Source of the DNA: Cytidiella melzeri
Taxonomy: Eukaryota > Basidiomycota > Agaricomycetes > Polyporales > Irpicaceae
Direction of reading: 5' to 3'
Assembly (NCBI GenBank): GCA_022592445.1
Contig: JABYQR010000193.1
Location: forward strand, 22,208-86,207
DNA length: 64,000 nucleotides
The position numbers were made by a program, and so were the translations under genes. Under the pieces are notes generated by a model. The model worked only from the letters and a program-made list of their open reading frames with translations. It searched no databases and was not told the origin of the DNA. Positions 52,112 through 61,213 of the stretch are shown piece by piece; position 1 is the first letter of the stretch; each line of letters begins with the position of its first letter.

Positions 52112-55100
52112 CTCCCCCTCAGCGAGGTGAAACTGGACGAGCCCTAAGGACTCAGAGTGACGAACGTGAGCTTCAGCCGGTAAAGACTTGGTGAAGATGT
52201 CAGCGGGGTTGTCAACTCCAGGGATTCGAACCAATTCAACGAGGCCTTCGGTGACGCATTCGTGAACAGCGTGCGCAGTGACGCGAGTATGTTTTGAGCG
52301 ATGCTTCACGTGGGTGGACTTGGAAGCGTCTACAGCACTCTTGTTGTCGCAATGAAGGACGACAGGTAGAGGAAGAGGTTGCTCAATTTGATCAGTGAGA
52401 ATCTTCAACCACTTGAGTTGCTCGCAAGCTTCGTGAGCCGCAAAGTATTCTGAGTCGAAGGTAGACTTCGCCACAGAACGTTGTTTGCGCGAGGACCAGC
52501 AGACAGCGCCATAGCCAAGGAAATAAACCCAGCCAGAGGTGGAGAGCGAGTCGTCTAAGTCGCCGGCAAAGTCGGCGTCGGTGTAACCGACAAGATCGTC
52601 AACGCCTTCGTCATTATGGCCTAGACAAAGTCGGAGACTGGATGTACCGCGAAGGTAGCGAAGGACATGATATGCAGCGCGGAGATGCAACTGCGAGGGG
52701 TTGGACTGGTATTGACAGAGCTTCGCAACAGCGTACGAGATGTCAGGTCGAGTTCCAAGGGAGGCGTACATGAGTGAGCCAAGTACGCTGCGGTAGGTGT
52801 GGATAAGTGCTGGGTCGCACTGCTCCTTGGGATTTTCATTGTGTACCAACTGGATACCGGTTGGAAGCGGTGTGGAAGCAGGATTGGAGTCCTCATGCTG
52901 GAAGCGTTTGAGAACGGAATTGATGTAGACCTCTTGGTCGAGGTAGATGAGACGACTCCCCCTATCCCGAGTGATACGGATACCGAGATAGTGCTTGAGC
53001 TCGCCTAAGTCTTTGAGATCGAAATGGCGACGAAGAGCGTCCTTGGTCTCCTTGATGAGGGTGAGACTGTTCCCCATAATAGTGAGATCGTCGACGTAGC
53101 AAACAATAATTTGGAGGGCTCCCCCTCGTTGACGAGTGAAAATAGCGACATCACCTGTGTCGTAACAGACGAAGCCGAGTTCTTCGAGGCATGCCTTAAG
53201 CGTGAGGAACCATTGGCGTCCTGCTTGCTTTAGGCCATAGATTGCCTTATGAAGGCGGCATACTTTGCCTTCATCCAGTACAAACCCTTCAGGTTGCTCC
53301 ATGTAAACCTCCTCGTCCAAAGATCCGTTCAGATAGGCTTGTTGGAAGTCAATCTGGTGAATTTCCCAGTCCAGAATAGCTGCCAAGGCAACGAGGTATC
53401 GCCAAGACTCCAGACGGGCGACGGGAGCGAAGGTGTCTGTGAAATCGATGCCTTGAACTTGCTCAAAACCCTTGGCTACCAGACGTGCCTTATAACGATC
53501 AACATTTCCGTCCTTGTCGAGTTTGAGTTTGTAAACCCATTTGCTCTTGATCGCCTTGCGACCAGGTGGCAAATCGACTAGTTTCCATGTTCCAGTGTCC
53601 TGGAGACCTTTGATTTCGGCCTCCATAGCTGCACGCCAGTCATCTCGATCCGGTGAACCCATAGCCTGCCGATAGGTACGAGGCTCCCCCTGAGGCGTAA
53701 CTGCCGCTGCCAGCATGACGACCTGCTCGTCAGAGAGGACAGCGCCGGCGTCAGCTTTCGCTTTGCCTTTGCCTTTGTAGGGGACCTTGTTACCGCGAGC
53801 CCGAGTCGTCTCCTCAATCTCTTGTTCAGTAGCAGCCCACATAGACTGGAGACGCTTCGCATCACGAGGTACAACAGTGCGTTGTGAACGACGTGTAACA
53901 CCAGCATGAGCTGGGTTGGAGAATGGAAGGTAGTCATGTGGAGAAGCGGCCGGAAGACGATTGGGATTTGGCTCGAGTTTGGGAGAATGTACGACAGGAG
54001 GGCCTTTCCGTCTGGAAGGCGAGAGTGGCGTGGATGAAGAGCTAGGCTCTGGTTCAGCAGATGTGGACAAACTAGGAATAGGAGTAGAGGGACGCGGTAT
54101 CCGTGAAGGCGTAGGAGCCGACGTGGATGTTGCGTCAGGAGGAGGTGGTTGTTGAGTTGGGGGCACTTGCGACGTGGTAGTAGCCGGCTGCGAAGATGGC
54201 GTTAAAGGGAGTGAAAGTTCAAGATCGTACGTGGTCGGCGGAGAGGTTGGAATGCTCGAAGTTGGTTGAGTAGGAGGTGAAGGACGGTTAGGAAAGATCA
54301 GTTCGTCGAATACAACGTCAGTACTCGAGACGATCCTATGAGTATGTTTGTCCCATAAGCGGTAACCTTTAGAACCCGCTTCATACCCAACATGCACAAG
54401 AGGCTGAGCGTGAGCATCGAGCTTCCTGCGATGATCCTTGTGAATGTGGCGATAGGCGAGGCAACCAAAAACACGGAAGTATGAAACATCCGGCTTGGAG
54501 CCAGTGATAATCTCGAATGGTGTCCTCCAATCCAGAGACCGTTTGGGTGCTCGGTTGCGCACATGCACGGCGGTTTTCACGGCTTCTTCCCAGAATCCTT
54601 TGGACATCCCGGCGGCGTAAAGCATAGAGAGCGCAGCCTCCATGATGGTGCGGTTGAAACGCTCAGCCTTGCCGTTTTGTTGTGGTGTATCCGGGGTGGT
54701 GCGCTGATGAACAATGCCAAGATCCTTCAATCGTTGCACGAAGCGCTTCGACTGGTATTCACCGCCCCTGTCAGAGCGAAGAATCTTGATATCCCTCTCG
54801 AACTGAGTTTTGAACAGCTGACGGAACTCCTCGAACTTCTGCTCCTGTTCGTCTTTGTGTTTCAGGAAATAAATCCAGACATTGTCAGAGCAGTCGTCGA
54901 TGTACGTGAGCATGTAGAGGTGTCCGCTGTTTACAGAAGAGTTCTGCATAGGTCCAGCCAAGTCAGTGTGGATGAGATCGAAAGGTTTGTCCGTGCGAGG
55001 TGTCGAGGATGAATGGAATGTGCGTCGTGTGGCCTTGCCGAGTTGACAACCTTCGCATGCGTGTTCAGAGCGAGGAGTCTTCTCGTCGATAGTCAGACCT

Positions 55101-56605
55101 GTCACCGGGGAGTCGTCAGAGCGTAGCTTCTGTAGTGCTTCCCAGTTCAGGTGACCATAGCGTTGGTGTACAAGGTCGATGGGTGACGAGTGCGTGTGCG
55201 TGGAGGAGGCAACCGACGAAGAAGAGACGCGAAGTCCCAACCAGTATTGGCCGCCCTTGAGAGTACCTATGCCGTAGGTGGTATCATTCTTGTGTATCCG
55301 TGCTTTACCGCCAGTGAAAACGGTAGAGAATCCTTTGGAGTCAAGACAGGAAATCGAAATGAGTCGGTAGGCGATGCCCGGGCAGTATAAGACGTTGTCA
55401 AACTGCGCTGTGAGCTGCTTTCCATCAACGTGTACGGATCCACGTACGCTCCCAGACCCAAGCGTAGACATTGAAGTCTTCGAAGCATCAGCTAATGTCG
55501 CAAACGACGGCGTAGCAAATGGCTTGTAGTTGTGGAAGTCGTTGAGGTTGTTGGTGATGTGTCTCGTACAGCCTGAGTCGAGCATCCAGGGTGTTTCACC
55601 CGAAGCATAAAACATAACATCTATATTTGCGACGTTGGCGGCTTCGGACGTGGAGTCCTCAGCGGAGACTACATGTACAGCAGCAGAACCGTTAGACGAT
55701 GATGGTGACCCAGAAGATTCCTTCTTCCCCTTGTCCTTTCCTCCTTTTCCCCCTTTCCTTGCCTCCTCAATGGCAGCCTTCTTCTTACGACACTCGTCCT
55801 CTGTATGACCCTTGTACTTGCAGAACCCGCACTGCTTCTTTGACTTGCCCGACGAGGACGAAGCCGAAGACTTGTTGAACTTGACCGCAGAGACTGAAGG
55901 CGATTCCTTTCGCTTAGCCTCGTCGATGAGGCGCGATCGGATGTCGTCGTATTTCAAGTCCTTTGGCGCGGTGACAGCGAGGATGGACTCGACGATGTTG
56001 GCGAAGGAGTCAGGGAGTACCGAGAGGAGACCAAAGATCTTGAGCAGTTCCTTGTCGTCAAGGATGCCGGAGGCGTCAACTTCCTGCCAGAGACGACCAC
56101 GTTCTTCAAGCTGTTCAACGAGAGGGCGTGAGCCGTCGATCGTGTGAAGGAATTATTGCTTGAACTTGAGGAACGCAGAGAGAGTGGTCGAGGCGGAGTA
56201 GTTGGCCTTAAGCTTAGCATAGATCTCGGCGGCGGAGTTGGTCTCGAGGTCGAAGAGATGGTGGAGAGAGCTATCGACGGTCGCGAGGAGAACCAGAGTG
56301 ACGTTGGCGTCGGCCTTGCACCAGTCGTTGTAGTCCGTGTCGGTGGACGCGGGCTTGACCAGAGAAGGATTGACCATGCCAGACGCGGCTTGCGTCTTGA
56401 GGAACTGGATGAACAGCATGTTCCATTCCTTCCAGTTGTTGGCACCAGTCAGCTTAGGCAGCGAGTCGAGTTTGATGAACGAGGAGTTGCTGGAAGTGTT
56501 CTTGACGAACGACGAACCAGCAGCAGAGGGACCTGCAGAGGCAGGAGTGGACCCAGCAGGGCCAGACGATGCCGAACCACCTGTGGGAGGTGTGGTGCTC
56601 GACAT
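52109..56605 (-). pseudogene. Copia gag-pol polyprotein, one in-frame stop
   Basis: One frame of 1,499 codons from MSSTTPPTGGSASSGPAGST. Gag-like region (ADANVTLVLLATVDSSLHHL), interrupted by a TAA at 56155-56153 (codon 151) where glutamine is the likely original. A zinc knuckle CGFCKYKGHTEDEC is at about residue 259, the protease WMLDSGCTRH at about 343, and the GAG-pre-integrase LVHQRYGHLNW follows. Integrase has HTDLAG, LRSDRGGEY and QNGKAERFNRTI. Reverse transcriptase has YKARLVAKGFEQ, DFQQAYLNG and IVCYVDDLTIMG. RNase H has YTDADFAGDLDDS and VVLHCDNKSAV. All catalytic residues are present after the stop. A shorter product could start at 55957 (MKYDDIRSRLIDEAKRKES). Confidence 0.92.
52112..52121 (-). 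other. Polypurine tract of the copia element
   Basis: Element strand GAGGGGGAG abuts the 3' LTR. It is also coding sequence: it forms the last codons of pol. Confidence 0.8.
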
Positions 56606-56715
56606 GTTGGTAGGACGTTAAGGATGTGGATATAGAAACCTGGAGTCGTGTGTCGACGTTGATCGGAGCGAAGCGCAGATGGGCGCGATAAGGTGAACGA
56701 CGAGTGTGGATTAGA

Positions 56716-56735
56716 GTCAGGCGGGGCTCATAACC
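56716..56735 (-). other. Primer-binding site matching the initiator tRNA-Met anticodon arm
   Basis: Directly next to the 5' LTR the element strand reads GGTTATGAGCCCCGCC. This is complementary to the GGGCTCATAACC anticodon loop of eukaryotic initiator tRNA-Met, not to a tRNA 3' end, which would need TGG first. Drosophila copia and yeast Ty5 are known to prime from a tRNA-iMet half in this way. Confidence 0.75.
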
Positions 56736-57174
56736 TAAAGCCGGTCGAATGAATTCAACACGTCTAGAGGCAGAGATGGATGCGCAGTCGTAATCCCACT
56801 TGCCGTCGTAAAGACCTAAGACACACGAGCGAAGCAAGTTAATCCAGGTGCGAAAGAGAAAGAGCACGATTGCATAATGACTGTACCTAAGACACACGAG
56901 CGAAGCGAGTTAACTACAGGTACAGGCTGTGAGCATATTGCATATGTGAGGGACAACAAAGAATACTCACTCCAGGTGCGAAAGAGAAAGAGCACGATGG
57001 AGTGTCAGGAGCGGGGGCGAAGGTATATAAGACAGAGCCCTCAGGCGACCCAAAAAGGAAAATCTGTGATACAGATGTGTCCGCGTGAAGAAAGAACAAT
57101 AGAGCGACCATATACGGAAAACAAAAGAGAGTCCGGTAACTACTAGTCCGTGAGCCGGAGCTGAAAAGCCATTA
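56736..57174 (-). repeat. 5' LTR of the copia element
   Basis: 439 bp, differing from the 3' LTR at about three positions (for example near 56837, 56958 and 57105). Contains TATATAAG on the plus strand near 57022 and repeated words (CACACGAGCGAAGC, GTGCGAAAGAGAAAGAGCACG). Confidence 0.92.
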
Positions 57175-57522
57175 ATACTCATCAGATGCCAGCTTTCCTT
57201 GTAACAGTTTTGGGATCTGGGGCATATCTGGGAGGACCCCAAAGGTGAGATCAAGTTCATGTACAACATGCAAACTGAGAAAGTCACCTGTCATGTGTGG
57301 GCCTGTAGCCTGCTTGAGACCAGAAGGTCGGTTGCCCATTCTCGAGAAGCCTGATTGTACTTTTCCCCATGCCCGTCCCTCCAAGAACTTGCCGAAATTG
57401 GTGGAGGAAATTGAATGCTTGGATTCTAGGCCACTGCCATAGTGCGGGGCAGCAGATACAGTCATTGTATGGAATGCACCAGTGATGGCTGTGCACAAGA
57501 TGAGAGAGGTTGAGAACCGCAT
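57175..57522 (-). pseudogene. Small secreted-protein gene, N-terminal half, split by copia
   Basis: Start at 57522 with a signal peptide (MRFSTSLILCTAITGAFHTM, then VSAAP). The rest includes GSGLESKHSISSTNFGKFLE, LHVVHELDLTFGVLPDMPQI and KLLQGKLASDEY. The frame then meets a TAA that comes from the LTR edge at 57174. The other half lies at 51470-51672, with the 5-bp target duplication shared. Before the insertion the frame ran straight across, giving a protein of about 180 residues. I do not recognise the family. The insertion should have inactivated it. Confidence 0.8.
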
Positions 57523-58159
57523 GACGGTTAAGGATGTGGAAAAGTGACTTGGATACGGTTTGGACAGAAAGCAAGAATGCTAGCTGTAAGGACAATGTCA
57601 ATACAGTGACCCAAGGTAAATGCAACACAGGACAATTGTTTACTTACTGACCAGCACTGAAATGATGAGAAGACCTGCGGGAAGGGAGAAGTACTGAGGT
57701 ACAGGGATGGTGACAAGGGGATTAATATCTTATGTGGCTCATGTGCAGTGCTGATGCTAAAACACACTTCCGTGCTTCAAGAATATAGGGGTGGGAGATG
57801 TCTTGAATCAGCTCCTGTCTGTAGGATGTTTTGATTGTCAAAGGCTATGTTGTGACACTGATTGATTATCACCAAGAGTGTAGGGGAACAGTCTAGCAAT
57901 ATGTTACATGTATTATGTCAATGTCTGAACTGCCACATCTTCATCACAACAGCAGGCTGTGTTCTGCATACGGTAATAAAGACACCAGTAATGACTACTT
58001 GTCAAGATGCAAAAACAGAATGGAGATTAGACTTTGCTCAGTCTGATTATTGGAGATAGTCTGACTGCTGCATGAGTTAAACAAAGAGGTGGTCTGGAAT
58101 CATAGCAAAGAGGGATTTGAACAAGCCTTCAACTAGTAAGTAAGTTGTGCCTCTTGTTA
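57523..58159. other. Upstream flank of the split secreted-protein gene, no other gene seen
   Basis: Contains its promoter; no TATA box stands out. A/T content rises to the right. Confidence 0.4.
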
Positions 58160-58690
58160 TTCTCTGTGGCTCAGAATTTTGAATGATACAGTGGATAAAA
58201 CTTTCATTAGAACAAAGATGTAGGATATAGTGATGCATTTGGCCTGGCTTGAGGTCCAGAATACACTACCTCCTCTTCCAAGTAATTTTGTCACTAGAAA
58301 CAAGCTTATTACTAATAAGCTTGGAATACTTACATGATTAATTTTTTGACCAGCAGCCACTTTCATTAGTGACTTGAATGGGACCTTTTGATGAGATAAT
58401 TTTGTTATTGGTCCCAGCTTTTGTAACCAACCTGCCCAGAATACTCACTTGTATAAGTAAAGTAATCTTGTTACCAGTAACAACTTTCAGTACTGATATA
58501 CTCAGAATACTCACTTTCAACAGCTTTCATTGGTGACTTGACCAAACTGCTTACTTTCTCAAGTAATTCTGTTACTAGTGACAATTCTTGTTACCAACTT
58601 GTCCATAATACTTGGTATTTGATTTTCTTTTGTTAACAGCAACAACTTTGGCAATTAGCTTGGCTAAGAATAGTGGTTGTAGCTAGTAGA
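58160..58690. repeat. Degenerate AT-rich tandem repeat tract
   Basis: Words such as AGAATACTCACTT, AAGTAATCTTGTTACCAGTA, GTTACTAGTGACAA and CAACTTTCA recur at roughly 70-90 bp spacing with many differences. No coding signal. Units are too diverged to fix a period by eye. Confidence 0.5.
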
Positions 58691-58747
58691 TAGTGTTATT
58701 CTGATGATGTTCCCACTGTCCAAGCTTTTACATTTTTGAGCACTTAT

Positions 58748-59476
58748 TGTAACAGTTAAGGTTACACTCACCAGATAGATAAGTGGTTAACTTGAAGGGG
58801 AGATAGAGATATGGAGAGTAAGAGATGTGGTGAGCAAAGTACTGGAGAGTACAAGGTAGTCCTTTATCAACAGAGTGGATAAGACTGAGGGGATATGCCC
58901 TCAGGAGTGCCTCTATATATACATGAAGGGGAGGACCCCAGGTACTACCCTAAGACCCCTAATACCTACATGAGTAAGCGAAGTAATCTACCTTACTAAG
59001 CATGCCCTATGCCCTAGTGGTGCCACTTCAATAATCAACCAATAGCAATTGTCCCCATGACCTGACCCCATGACCCAGTTCCAAGGCTAGACTTGTTCTA
59101 GCTTGTTCTAAGACAAGGCTAGACTTTTCCAGAAGGTTCTAAGAACTATGACATCATCTAATGGAATGTTCTATACTATGACATCATAGTTCCAGCATGT
59201 TCCACAATGTTCCAGAGAGTTCTATCATGTGATACACAGATAAGGAAAGGAGTGCATCAGCACATCAGAGACAGGAGGCGCATCAGTGCATCAATTGATG
59301 AGCACTGAGAATAAGTGCCAGAATAGGCACCTGATAAGCGCCAGATAAGCGCTGGATAAGCACCTAAAGAGACACCGGATAAGCGCTGGATAAGCACTTG
59401 ACAAGCGCTTAAATATTCCCAATAATACTGTTGCCTGGTAAGGCAAGTCTTGTAGAAACATTGAAAATCTGTGACA
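58748..59476 (-). repeat. LTR-like sequence of a gypsy-type element (probable 3' LTR)
   Basis: 729 bp with termini TGTCACAG...CTGTTACA on the minus strand. On that strand it is preceded by the purine run GCAAGAAGGGTGGGTAA (59493-59477), as expected of a polypurine tract, so the internal region would lie to the right. A TATATATA box is near 58913. No second copy is in the window, so the assignment is an inference. Confidence 0.6.
59332..59410 (+). repeat. Short direct repeats of GATAAGCGC/GATAAGCAC
   Basis: About seven copies of a GATAAG-(C/T)GC-type 10-11-mer within the LTR-like sequence; possibly enhancer-like binding sites. Confidence 0.6.
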
Positions 59477-59595
59477 TTACCCACCCTTCTTGCTTTGAAC
59501 TCTGTGCAAAGAGTTTTGAACGAACACCTTGGTCATTGAGTCCACTTTTTCACCATTGTCAAGAGGGTGCCTAAGCAATTCCGAGTGACTCTAGC

Positions 59596-60353
59596 TGACA
59601 CGGAGACAGGGCTCGACGTGGCAGACAGGGACACGATGTGGATATCGACGAGGAGGTGGTGGCAGGCGTGTAGCACAGTGCTCTCACCAGCTATCAGACT
59701 TTATACAAGTATCTAGCCCAGTAAAGACCAAGTTAGTATTGGGTACTACTAGCTATGTAGTACAGGAGGGGTTTGCTTACCTAGCCCAGTAAAGACCAAG
59801 AGGTCGAGATGGGGGCTAGGAGCATACATGTAGCTGCTTATATAGACTTCAGGGACCTGCGCACAGACCATGTTGAGGGCAGGCTTTGCAAGAAGCCGTG
59901 TGAACGAAGAACAAAAGAACTACCTAAAAGAGAACAATAGCTATTGTCTAGACCTTGCCAAGAACTCTACCCGTGAGAGAATCTATCTAAAAGGAGACCA
60001 ACTATTGTATTCCATTCCCACACCTGTGAGAACATTCTTCCATAAAGAGAACAATAGGGAAAGAACAAAAGGAGCCCATGTGAACGGTATCTATGACGTC
60101 AAACCCTAGCTATGGGCTGAGCCATGTGGTTGTAGCCATGTGGTCTTACTTAAGCTAAGTCACATGCCAGTGTGACGTAGTAGCAAGTAATGTGACCGTG
60201 TGGAGCATCTAAGCCACGTGATACGGGCGCTTAATAGATGTGAAAAGGGAGTTTATGCAGAGAAGGTTGCAACTGAGCTGCAGCCCGGAGTTTTAGAGAT
60301 AAAGACAAAAGGTAAATTGCGAAAATTAAGGGCTAGTCAGGCCATCCATGACA
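59596..60353 (+). repeat. Left arm of a 1.5-kb inverted repeat
   Basis: Starts TGACACGGAGACAGGGCTCG and is mirrored by 61130-60397 at high identity (roughly 97-98 percent by eye over most of its length), except for a divergent stretch of about 45 bp near 60268-60310. Contains a TATATAG box (about 59838) and two direct copies of CTAGCCCAGTAAAGACCAAG. Confidence 0.85.
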
Positions 60354-60396
60354 CTAGCGGCTTCTACCAACGCCCCTGACGGGGTTCACACCTCAT

Positions 60397-61130
60397 TGTG
60401 TCGTGGATGGCCCGACTAGCCCTTATTTTTCGCATTTTACCTCTAGTTTATGGCTTGAAACCTAGCTTGCAACCCTCTCTGCACACGTCTATTAAGCGCC
60501 CGTATCACGTGGCTTAGACGCTCCTCACGGTCACATTACTTGCTACTACGTCACACTGGCATGTGACTTAGCTTAAGTAAGACCACATGGCTACAACCAC
60601 ATGGCTCAGCCCATAGCTAGGGTTTGACGTCATAGATACCATTCACATGGGCTCCTTTTGTTCTTTCCCTATTGTTCTCTTTATGGAAGAATGTTCTCAC
60701 AGGTGTGGGAATGGAATACAATAGTTGGTCTCCTTTTAGATAGATTCTCTCACGAGTAGAGTTCTTGGCAAGGTCTAGACAATAGCTATTGTTCTCCTTT
60801 AGGTAGTTCTTTTGTTCTTCGTTCACATGACTTCTTGCAAAGCCTGCCCTCAACATGGTCTGTGAGCAGGTCCCTGAAGTCTATATAAGCAGCTACATGT
60901 ACGCTCCTAGCCCCCATCTCGACCTCTTGGTCTTTACTGGGCTAGGTAAGCAAACCCCTCCTGTACTACATAGCTAGTAGTACCCAATACTAACTTGGTC
61001 TTTACTGGGCTAGATACTTGTATAAAGTCTGATAGCTGGTGAGAGCACTGTGCTACACGCCTGCCACCACCTCCTCGTCGATATCCACACCGTGTCCCTG
61101 TCTGTCACGTCGAACCCCGTCTCCGTGTCA
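60397..61130 (-). repeat. Right arm of a 1.5-kb inverted repeat
   Basis: Reverse complement of the left arm. The loop between them (60354-60396) is only about 43 bp, so the whole is close to a perfect hairpin. The arms look like two LTRs placed tail to tail; weaker inverted similarity continues outward for about 80 bp on both sides (GAACGAACACC-type words). Confidence 0.85.
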
Positions 61131-61213
61131 CATTGGCTGATGGTAGTCTAGTCCGTACCCTCCTCGGTTGCGTCATTGGATTGTGAATGATCCTTGGTGT
61201 GTTGTTCGTAACT

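Larger units (their letters stand above)
51673..57174 (-). mobile_element. Ty1/copia LTR retrotransposon, young, nearly intact
   Basis: 5,502 bp, read on the minus strand, with two 439-bp LTRs and a 5-bp target duplication ATACT (51668-51672 and 57175-57179). The LTRs differ at about three positions, so insertion is recent. The element has a primer-binding site, a single gag-pol frame and a polypurine tract. The one defect I see is a TAA in gag. The LTR ends are TAATGG...GGCTTTA on the element strand instead of the usual TG...CA. Confidence 0.95.

Noticed and set aside
55954..56445. Arginine/serine/proline-rich frame on the minus strand over gag
   Set aside because: Out-of-frame shadow of the copia gag region.
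59870..60109. A 79-residue open frame in the left arm, repeated almost identically at 60856-60617 in the right arm
   Set aside because: It exists twice only because the arms are inverted copies. It has no recognisable motif and lies in LTR-like sequence with a promoter, so it is not called as a gene.
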